From Hortaea werneckii (Eukaryota; Ascomycota; Dothideomycetes; Mycosphaerellales; Teratosphaeriaceae), in contig JBAOKB010000077.1 in assembly GCA_037044905.1 (NCBI GenBank), positions 372,001 to 436,000 on the forward strand: a DNA stretch of 64,000 bases, given 5' to 3'. Under the pieces are notes generated by a model that made no database searches, was not told the origin of the DNA, and saw nothing but the letters and a program-made list of their open reading frames with translations. A program made the translations under genes and the position numbers. The number at the start of each line of letters is the position of its first letter. The first letter of the stretch is position 1. Below are positions 56,236 through 64,000 of the stretch, piece by piece.

Positions 56236-56281
56236 AAAAAAAAAAAAAAAAAAACCCCCCCCCCCCCCCCCCCCCCCCCCC
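56236..56281. repeat. Poly-A run joined directly to poly-C run
   Basis: Nineteen A residues are followed without interruption by 27 C residues. Such a junction is unusual and hard to sequence, so its exact length should be doubted. Confidence 0.9.
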
Positions 56282-56424
56282 TTCTTGGTTCCCCATATTT
56301 CTCAAATCCCGTTTCTTACGCCGACCAACCCCCAAAAACACCAGAACGAGTCTCCTTTGTTTGTTGTCGTGACACTCTTTGCTGGAACGCTCCACTTTCG
56401 TTAAAAAGGATATATGCAGGAAGG

Positions 56425-56477
56425 CCAAAAAAAAAAAAATAAAAAGGAAAAGAAAGAAAAAAAAAAAAAAAAAAAAA
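56425..56477. repeat. A-rich tract
   Basis: Two long A runs separated by a few G and T bases, immediately 3' of the RGS gene. Confidence 0.85.
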
Positions 56478-56548
56478 CCACCCGGAGTCGAAAGATGAAA
56501 AATCAGAGAGAGAAAGAGGGAAGACCGGCAGACTCTCTGCCAACACCC

Positions 56549-57715
56549 TTACTGCTCCTCCTTCAAACCCCCCTGACTCTTCTTCTTGCCGACTTTCATC
56601 CCGCTAAGCCGGCCGAGCTTCTTCCACATGCCCGAATCCCGCTTGGGACTGGCATCGCTCATGGGCGGGGATGTGGGAGGGGTCATGGGACTTTCGCCTA
56701 GGGGGCTCCCGCTACTGCCTGTGTCGTCCGTCATGCCTGAGCCGCTCCCGTAACCTGTCATGCACAGGTTCGCGTCGGAGATGGTGGCAGTGTGGACGTC
56801 GTGTTTGGAGCCGGCGTGCACCGTGGCGGGGGAGGAGGTTGAGGGGTTGAGTTTGGTGCTGAAGCGGGCTTTGTTGAGGGAGGCGGTGAAGGCTGACGGG
56901 GCAGATTTGCGGTTCATGGCGGAGCCGCCGGCGTAGGAGTGGGCGTACGGTTCGACGGCACTTTGCGGCGGTGGTGAGCTTCTGGCGTTCCGGTGGCCGC
57001 GTTTCGAGTGGTCCCCGTGATGTCGGGATATGCTCTCCTCAGACGTATCGTACGGACATGAAGATACTGTAGGGTGTGCGGATTGGGGATATGCGCTGTT
57101 GAGGAAAGGCACTAATACCGACTCCTCCATCAGTTCATATATCTTGGCCACCGCGACGTCTAGGGCCTCGGGTGCGGGTGGTAAATCGCTGGATGTCAGG
57201 TTTAATATGGGATCCCGGACGTCCGAGGGAAGGTTGACCTCTCGAGATCCATTGGGTTGAATATAGGCTTCTACGAGCCTCTGCCATAACTCGCCAACAT
57301 ATTGCCTCTCGGATTCTGGTGGGATCTCATCTTGCGCTGCCTTAGCCATCATCTTGTTGTAGTGTTTCCGATACCGTCCTGCATCCATGGTGAATTCCAG
57401 AGTTTCTAAGCAGTGATTGTTCGAAAGATATGCCATGAATGCCGCGAGGGTCCATGGCGCAGGTGAAGTGTTGGCGAGAATCTCTCTGAGGTTCGGTCTC
57501 CGAGGGCAGTAAGGGCCTTGCACTCCGTTGACCTTGGGGATGGTTACACTCAGCGGCCGCGCGGGGACATAGTCCTCGGCGGACATGGTGTCCTCGTCGT
57601 CGGCGTCCCACTCCGTGAGTGCGGATGCGGGGGATAGGGAAGACTTTCGGGAGGAAGATGCGGACGATGTTGTTGATGCTGTCGATAATTGGGAGGATGA
57701 CTTCCTCGAAATCAT
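56549..57715 (-). CDS. RGS-domain protein (regulator of G-protein signalling)
   Basis: A single exon from the ATG at 57715 encodes 388 aa. Residues 1-50 are Ser-rich (ISRKSSSQLSTASTTSSASS). An RGS-like fold follows: PNLREILANTSPAPWTLAAF, LSNNHCLETLEFTMDAGRYR and a spaced second half, WQRLVEAYIQPNGSREVNLP, ending in AKIYELMEESVLVPFLNSAY. RGS proteins speed GTP hydrolysis by G-alpha subunits. The C-terminal 150 residues are disordered, Ser/Pro-rich, ending with the basic GMWKKLGRLSGMKVGKKKS. The frame continues open upstream of 57715 without an ATG, and coding-like frames lie at 57852-58255, so a longer N-terminus from upstream exons is possible. I do not assign a specific Rgs name. Confidence 0.85.
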   Translation of the reverse strand: MISRKSSSQLSTASTTSSASSSRKSSLSPASALTEWDADDEDTMSAEDYVPARPLSVTIPKVNGVQGPYCPRRPNLREILANTSPAPWTLAAFMAYLSNNHCLETLEFTMDAGRYRKHYNKMMAKAAQDEIPPESERQYVGELWQRLVEAYIQPNGSREVNLPSDVRDPILNLTSSDLPPAPEALDVAVAKIYELMEESVLVPFLNSAYPQSAHPTVSSCPYDTSEESISRHHGDHSKRGHRNARSSPPPQSAVEPYAHSYAGGSAMNRKSAPSAFTASLNKARFSTKLNPSTSSPATVHAGSKHDVHTATISDANLCMTGYGSGSGMTDDTGSSGSPLGESPMTPPTSPPMSDASPKRDSGMWKKLGRLSGMKVGKKKSQGGLKEEQ

Positions 57716-58255
57716 AACGCGCGGAAAGTGGTTCTTCTTGCTGTTGCGGCCGGGGCCGGTAGTCGCAACTTTGCTGGCGGCCAAACACAGCTGCTGCCGC
57801 AAGGGCTGGTGTATCGACGCCAGCTTGCGGGAGTGAGACTGAAAGTCAGTCTCACGGGAGAATGCTCGGTAGTATGACCTCTGCTGTCTTCTCTGCCACG
57901 GTGGGCAAGTCTAGCGGTGATGTGGTTTCTTTAAGAAATGACGTGTGTTCGAACCGTGGCGGTCGGGTGGGAGGGTTCTGGAAGGTGACGCCAGATGTTT
58001 GCTGCTGTGTCGCCTGGTATGCGGGTTGCGGCGGCTGCGACGTTCCAGAATGCTTCCTTGATGGGGACACAGGCGGCTGGGCTCAGCAATGTCGCACGGC
58101 GTCGTCGTAGTAAGATGGGGCGGGTCGTGCAGATTGGCTGCAGATTCGAAACAATCGGCAAGGGCCACGGGAGGATGAAACAGAGTGTACAGGTGCAGAG
58201 TGAACAGTGTGGATGTCGCAGATGTCGAGTATTGCTGATTCGGGTTGGTGGTCAC
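57716..58255 (-). other. Possible additional 5' exons of the RGS gene
   Basis: Two minus-strand segments look protein-like: one around 58070-57852 (SRKHSGTSQPPQPAYQATQQ, then FLKETTSPLDLPTVAEKTAE) and one starting at the ATG at 58255 (TTNPNQQYSTSATSTLFTLH). A GTGAGA donor-like site follows the first segment. Linking them would need another one-base correction near 58085, so this may only be leader sequence. Confidence 0.25.
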
Positions 58256-61200
58256 GGCCGGGCCAAGTCGCAGTTCGTCGGGTGTCGGAAAAGGGCAAGG
58301 TCGGGAGTCAGTGGTGGAGGGCGGCTACTGTGTGGGTGGGTGGGTGTGCGTGTGTCGGTGTTTGGGGCGAAAGGGTGGAATGTCAGGCACGGTCTTTCGT
58401 CGGCGGCAGGGTGAAACAGGTGACGGACGGACGTGGGACTGGGCACGACTGTACCGCCGGGACGGGCGTGCGAGGCGTGTGGGCGTGCTGATGGATGGAT
58501 GGGGTGGCGATCTCACGACGGGGCGCGTCGGAGCGAGGAAGCGATGAAGGCAACGCTTTCGGGTTGGTGAGGACGGGTGTCGATGCTGAGGGAGATGCGT
58601 GTAGACAGAGACAGAGACAGAAGCAGCAGCAGCAGCAGCAGCAGGAGCTAGAGATCGAGTGCAGTGGAGGCTCGCTCAGTAGCGCTAGGATGATAGGTTG
58701 CCGCACCACCAGGTGTGGACCTCGATGGAAAGAAGCTGTCCTGTCCTCTGTCGCGGGAAGGAGGGAAGGGTGCGCAATTGGCCTCTGGCCGACGGGCAGG
58801 CAGATCCCTACCGGAAGTGGAGCCCTTGGAACGCCTGCAGAACACGCTAAGAACCTTTTGCGCACGCTAGTCTGCACCAGGTCCGCGCTAATGGTCAAAG
58901 CAGATGGGCGCTGTCGGCTGATTGGCTGGCGAGTAACAGCGACAATGGTACCGAAAGTAAGTTGCCGTCGCTGAGGCGCAGACGCCGCCGCCCGCCGCAT
59001 GCACCTCAAGGCTCCACCCTGGCGAACGCTGGCTCTCAGAAAACAAGCACCAGGAATATTATTATCCTTCGGCCACGTCTGCACGTCTGCTGCCTGACTC
59101 CTGCAAATCCACCTTCTGAAACTCTCCCGTCAGGCATGTAGTGGATGGACCTAGATACTGTAGTCACGCCGTCACTTAGCCAGCCTAGCCAGCCAGACAG
59201 ACAGAAAGCCGGGATGTCGCTTTGTCCCCGGTCCGTAAGCAGCGTCCGGCCCTAAAATTAATCATCGTCATTCCTTTGTGAGCGGAGTGAGATCGGCATG
59301 CCGAAGAAGACGCACACAAGCGTCATCGCCGATGCCTCTATCACGCCTTTCAACCCCTCCAGTCCCGCACGCGTGATCGGCTGGTGCCCGTCAACTTTAT
59401 TCCTTCTACTCCCGAGTCCACGAGCACTACCACTGTAGCAGAGTCACAACACAGCCTACCGTGATGGTGTCAGCCCCATCATGAGAGAGGTGCGGAGGAT
59501 AAGCCGTCTCCTCCGCTGCTGCACTGCGCGATTTTCCCTAGCGCTGCCGGCGGGAACTTGTTGCAAGGGGGCCAGCCGTGAAGCTGGACGCAGGCTCGCA
59601 GGCCATCTCGAGCCTGTTGTGCGCCCGCAAAAGCAAAGTCTCCGCTTGCGAAAGCCGCAACTCCACGGTCGCCACTTTGGCCGTGAGTTACAGGGTTACA
59701 TGCCGAGCATGCTTCACAGGGTTCTGTAGAGAAGGAAATCCAAAAGTACATAGAACTTGTCCGCAAACGCAGATTGATCAGCCAGGTACCCAAGAAAATA
59801 GAGCCCTGCTGGCGTAAGCAGGACGCGTGGCAGAAACATGTTCCTCTCCCAATCCCTCCACACGTGTCGAAGGAACAAAGCCAACTGAAGCGATCATCTG
59901 CTAAGGAAAACCCGCCCCGGTTGGGCTTGGCTGGGCCTTCGTCGTCCAGTCAAAGTGGATTCAAGAAGTAGAGAAAAGACCCCGCCCCCAAAATGATTCC
60001 CTCGGTTGTATGCCCTCATCGTCACCCATGTCAATCGTATGACGAAGCGGGTAAGGGCTGAGTCGATCACCGCCTTCTTCGCGTCTTCTCGAAGCCTTCC
60101 CGTCCTGGGATCGCTGATGAAATCTAATCGCCCCGCCCCGCAGCGCCGGCACACACAAAGTGCTATCTCCAAAGCCAATCTGCCGAAAAAAAAAAAATCG
60201 CAGATCCTTTATAAACGCAAAAGGGCTTGTCATTTGACGACCACCGAGCACAGATTCAACAGATAGATAAGAATGCACAAATAGGCCCGAAGACGACCGC
60301 GCTCTGTCGCTATATGCATCCCAGTCGTGTGCCCTCCTATTATTGTCATTCCCATTCTGTCGTGCCCGTTAGTCGATCCCTCAACAGGACACATCAATGA
60401 TGATGATGCGAGCGGCACAGTGCAAAAGCAGAATGTAATTCCACCGAGTGTGCCTCCGTCAACCCACACCGCCGGGGACATTATCATTCGCTACGCGGGC
60501 AGGGACCCGTCGTCAAAACACGAACCACTGGACCTTAACAACAGACCCAGGTGGAAAAAGACATGCTCACCTCGTGACGAGGTTGGCGCGCGGCGGCTCT
60601 GTTCGCGCAACCACCACGCCTACTACCAGCTAGGGGAGCAACCGGAGGATCGATCGTATTTATCGGTCGCGCGCGCGTTACTAAAATAAGCGGTATCCAC
60701 AGCGCACTTTCGAGAACAGCAAGCAAGAGTATAAAAGAAATTTCCCCAAAGCGGAACCCCATACCTTTTTGTGCATCCACCAAGGATTAATGTTATCATT
60801 ACCCAAAAAGCCCTAGCTAAAAAAGACAGAGACATACACAACCGCTCCCCGGTGTCCCAGTGGAGTCGTGCCTACGGCGCTGTTTTCGGAGCTAAAGGAC
60901 CCGCAACACGACAGAAAAGAAAAAGAGGGCACGTGCACGCCCTATCACAGTACGTAAAAATTATTGCCTACTAGCGAAAAGCCTTGAACGTGCGCACTCA
61001 CTACTCCCCCAAGACCAGTTGCTCTGCCCTCCGCGAGTCAGCATGAGACAGCTAGTGTGGTATCCATGAGTAAGATACTCGCTTCCCCGGCTCTACAGAC
61101 TGTACAAAATCTTAAAACGCCCACTCTTTCCTCCCTTGGCGGGGTCTTCTGGGCCATGCACCGGACTTCAACCAAGTTTTGGGATGATGGTCTACATTAC

Positions 61201-61627
61201 CCACCCAGGCGAACCCGCCAGAGTGGATGGGTGAACCGCCTTCCATGCACGCCATTGTACGAACGTCCTGTCTTGTTCTCCCTCCCTCCACAACCCGAGA
61301 TACCCACTATCGGACACTGCTCTTTTGTGCTTAAACGGCGCTATTCAAGAAACATGTTCTTTTCCCCCCTTCCTCCGCTCGGGTCGACTGTAGCACCGGG
61401 CTTTCGGTTGTGATCGGCTTAGGAGACTAAAAAGACTTTGGCACGTCTAGAAGACCAACCTGAGATGTCCCGTCCGAAGAGACGCCTATCCCCCCAATGC
61501 AAAACGATTACAATCCTGTGTTACATCGTGTGTGCCGCTCCGTAGTCATCACCTTCCATCCTGACCAAACCCCCCCGTCTCGGCTTCGGCACCCACATCA
61601 TCGTAAGCGGCAGCACCAGCAGCACCC
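58256..61627. other. Long gene-poor upstream region of the RGS gene
   Basis: No gene is supported in this 3.4-kb stretch. Frames of 60 to 230 codons are overlapping and compositionally biased. It contains a (CAG)n run at 58622-58645 and poly-A at about 60184-60196. It should hold the RGS promoter and the 3' end of the PPR gene. Such long upstream regions are common for fungal signalling genes. Confidence 0.45.
58622..58645. repeat. (CAG)n microsatellite
   Basis: About seven CAG units preceded by ACAGAG repeats, upstream of the RGS gene. Confidence 0.88.
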
Positions 61628-63928
61628 TCAGCCCTCCATCGCCCCATCACCTAACCTATTGCCCAACCCATCCTTCAACTCCCCCGTAAAATCCAAACTC
61701 CGCTGCAACCGCTGCTCATCAAGCAATTGACGCAACCGCTCTCGATCCGGAACCGGCGCAGACTCCCCTGCGTCCACTCATTAAACACGTTCCCCTCGGC
61801 CTGCATGCGGCGGAAAGAATCCAGTAACCCGTTCGAGTCCTGATTCCGGGCGTAACCCCCCACCAGACTCGTCCACGTGACTTCGTTGGGCTCGATGCCG
61901 CGCTCGCGCATGTAGGTGAGGACCTGTTCGGCGAGTTTGGTTTGCCCGTGGCTGGCGAAGCCGTGGAGGAAGATGGACCAGGTGTAGATGTTTGGCGGGG
62001 CTTGGATGACAGCGGCGCCGCCACCTGCGGGGGAAGGAGGCAGGGGTTTCTGCATGTCTTTCACGACTTGCGCGGCTTGGAGGAGGGTGTCGCGCCGGCG
62101 GACGAAGCGGCGGAGGAAGACGTTCGAGACGTGTGGGGTTGTGGCGCAGGCGGCGAGGGGTGGGTCGCCGGCTTCGACGAGCTGGCGCCAGCGTTGGTAG
62201 AGCTCGATGGCTTTTTCGGTCGTGGCGCCACGTCGGAGCAGGGCGAGGAGGAGGTAGGTGAAGACGTGCCGGGTGGGGGCTAAGCGGGGCGTGGCGGAGG
62301 GGTTGGGTGGAGGTTCGGGCATGTCAAGGCCGAGCCTTTTCATCGGTTCGATGTCGAAAAGCTCCACGCATGCGGTTGCGATTTTGCCGAATGCATTCTG
62401 CCAGCCGTCGGGGGCTGTTAGGGATTGTAAGGTCAGACAATGCAAGACTTCGGTCGCCACTATCTCGTTGGTCCGAATGTCGCCGACAGCGATAGCCTCC
62501 TCGATGGTCTGTTTCAGCCGTTCGGCGTTCTGGATATCGAGCTTGCAGGCCTTCAGACGGATGGCGCAAGTGTATACGTCCATGCCAAGCCCTTGCTCGA
62601 TCGCAGATCGGTGGACGGAATCTGCGGTCTCGATGTCTCCAGCTTCCACGGCGTTCAGCATGACAATGTTGCACAATGTCAAGTTGAGCTTGACGCCCAT
62701 GGCGACCAGATGCTCAATCAGGCGTAAGCAAATGCGAAGGCCGCCGGACTGTGCACTGGACCGGCGAAGGATGGTCGAGCAAAGAGTGCGGAAAGGAATG
62801 CCGTTCACTCTGGCGCCGGCTTCTTTGGCTTCGAGTAGCATGCTTAGGGCTCTCTCAAGCATGTCACGCTTGGCGAAGCTATCTGCCACATGTAAAAGCG
62901 TATTAGGCGTCAACTTGACCTTCTCCGTCTTGACCATCTGGAAGATATCCCCCATCTGTGACTGAGAGAAGTGCGGCACGACGTGCTTGACAAAGTCCTG
63001 ACGGAAGATCCATTGCTCGTTCGTCTCGCGCGGGACGAGCTCGAAGAACGTGATTGCAAGGGTCCGAAGCCATGAGTGTCTGCTCCCGTCCTCGACGGAA
63101 TCATAATGTCGAGCCATCAGAGTCAGGACGTCTTCCACCCAATTGATTGGCGGGTAGATTGGCCTGTTGGTAGCGCGCAGAAAGTCGAACATATAGTCCA
63201 TCCGGTGGGCCAGAATCCACAGAGCCATATCACACCATGCCTGTCTTCCGATCATTCCTCGCTTTCGCGCAAACGTCTCCATGTTTACCTTGCCATCCCC
63301 ATTGAGCCTCTCCTGCTCGAACTCGTCCACCCATTCAGGCAACCGACTGTCAAACTCCAACGTATGCGGTTGAAAACACTCGCGTAGCTTCTTGTCATAC
63401 GGGAGAGATAGTTGTTGGAAGCGGGTGCTCCAGACGGACGAATACACTGCCGAGTTCCTCAGGTCGCTACGTATGGATTGGAAGGCGAACGGTGAGGCCT
63501 TTCGATTCAAAGCGCCGATGCGGGTCCTGTAGAGCGCGCGACTTCTCTGGTCATTCGGTACAGGCTCGCGTTGTTCCTCGCGACGGACATGCTCCGGGTC
63601 GAACACGCCCGTCCGTCTCCTTTGATGTCCTGTGGCATTCTTCTTTCCTGCCTTTTTGGTCTTTCGAGATGCTGATCGAGCAGCGGGAGAAGTCTTGCTA
63701 CTTTTCAACGTTTCGTTCTGACCCCCAGCGCTTTGCGAGGACGTTGAATCAGGCGCGAATGATGTCCTGTCAAGTTGTCGTTTCAATTCAACGTCTGCGT
63801 TGCCTGGCTGCACAGCATCATTGGAGCTACTTCGTTCAGACTCGGCGGAGGCTGCACCATCATCGGAAAGCCTTCTCTCGGCGACAGCAGAGCTGAGCCC
63901 TCGTCCCGTCCGAGAAAGAAGAGGCCAT
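61628..63928 (-). CDS. Pentatricopeptide-repeat (PPR) protein, two probable frame breaks
   Basis: About 766 aa after correction. Helical hairpins of PPR type are visible: LTPNTLLHVADSFAKRDMLE, NGIPFRTLCSTILRRSSAQS, LNLTLCNIVMLNAVEAGDIE, DVYTCAIRLKACKLDIQNAE, and a classic pair near the end, PNIYTWSIFLHGFASHGQTK and PNEVTWTSLVGGYARNQDSN. PPR proteins bind organellar RNA, so a mitochondrial role in RNA processing or translation is inferred. The long open frame has no ATG near its 5' end; its first codon in this window is GTG. The best start is the ATG at 63928 (MASSFSDG), joined by removing one extra base near 63904. Near 61748 one base appears lost in a G run (after SLRRFR), after which the tail reads RLRQLLDEQRLQRSL and stops at 61628. 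An upstream exon is an alternative to the first change. Confidence 0.82.
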
Positions 63929-64000
63929 AATGGTAAGGGAGGTGGGCGTGGGCGGATGGGGCTGTTGTAGCTACGAGCTGCAAAGCGCGTGAAAATGCAG

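Larger units (their letters stand above)
54520..56548. other. Microsatellite-rich intergenic region
   Basis: No supported gene. It holds the promoter of the low-complexity gene, the palindrome TACCTAGGTA at 54850-54859, and a dense series of simple repeats from 55.4 to 56.5 kb listed separately. Confidence 0.55.

Noticed and set aside
61675..63813. Taking the PPR protein to start at 63813
   Set aside because: That codon is GTG, not ATG, and coding-like sequence continues upstream to the ATG at 63928.
15157..63928. Programmed ribosomal frameshifting as the cause of the many one-base frame changes
   Set aside because: The sites share no slippery motif or downstream stop context, both directions occur, and housekeeping genes would need several shifts each. 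Sequence error or decay is simpler.
1..64000. Transposons, repeat-induced point mutation tracts, CRISPR arrays and viral genes
   Set aside because: I saw no transposase or reverse transcriptase motifs, no terminal repeats, no AT-rich mutated blocks and no regularly spaced direct repeats.

Overview
The window looks like nuclear DNA of a filamentous ascomycete, most likely a Dothideomycete (an inference from protein resemblance, not a measurement). The supporting signs are short introns of about 50-225 nt with GTAWGT-like donors and CTRAC-like branch points, fungus-specific families (Vfa1, Pho81, Swc4, Coa1, Bmt5, Axl2-like), genes on both strands without operons, and low-complexity Ser/Thr/Pro proteins. 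I see no rRNA, convincing tRNA, transposon, virus or CRISPR array.

Layout. 0.3-10.5 kb: argininosuccinate lyase (-), VFA1 (+), a C2H2 zinc-finger regulator (-) and the phosphatase YVH1 (+). 12-24.4 kb is surface, secreted and accessory: a mucin-like single-TM protein (-), a secreted BBE-type FAD oxidase (-) divergent from a seven-TM-like protein (+), a secreted double-psi barrel protein (-), a kelch protein (+) and a type-B carboxylesterase (-). 25-36.4 kb: SWC4, COA1, two small tandem paralogues, EFM6 and PHO81, all on the minus strand. 37-44 kb: an AXL2-like cadherin-fold membrane protein (-), a four-TM protein (-), a large FAD oxidoreductase (+) and a DUF3237 protein (-). 45.7-64 kb: BMT5 (+), a dynamin-like GTPase (-), a mitochondrial SAP-like protein (+), a low-complexity protein (-), an RGS protein (-) and a PPR protein (-). 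Gene-poor stretches lie at 2.7-4.9, 7.0-9.2, 49-51.3, 54.5-56.5 and 57.7-61.6 kb; 55-56.5 kb is packed with microsatellites and homopolymers.

The most striking property is that ten otherwise convincing genes need about 25 single-base frame corrections (about 18 apparent losses and 7 gains), while a dozen neighbours are perfectly open. In every affected gene the net number of corrections restores a length divisible by three once the introns are removed. Several sites are short homopolymers, so uncorrected sequencing or assembly error is the leading explanation; real gene decay is the alternative. Anyone using this annotation should treat those genes as probably intact but mis-sequenced.

Functionally the window is a normal mix: arginine biosynthesis, phosphate signalling (PHO81), G-protein signalling (RGS), endosomal sorting (VFA1), chromatin (SWC4), ribosome/translation modification (YVH1, EFM6, BMT5), mitochondrial function (COA1, PPR and SAP-like proteins), polarity/cell surface (AXL2, mucin-like protein) and secreted enzymes. 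I found no clear novel multi-gene system. The best leads are a tandem pair of unknown paralogues, a recurrent intergenic palindrome, and the split start codon of PHO81.
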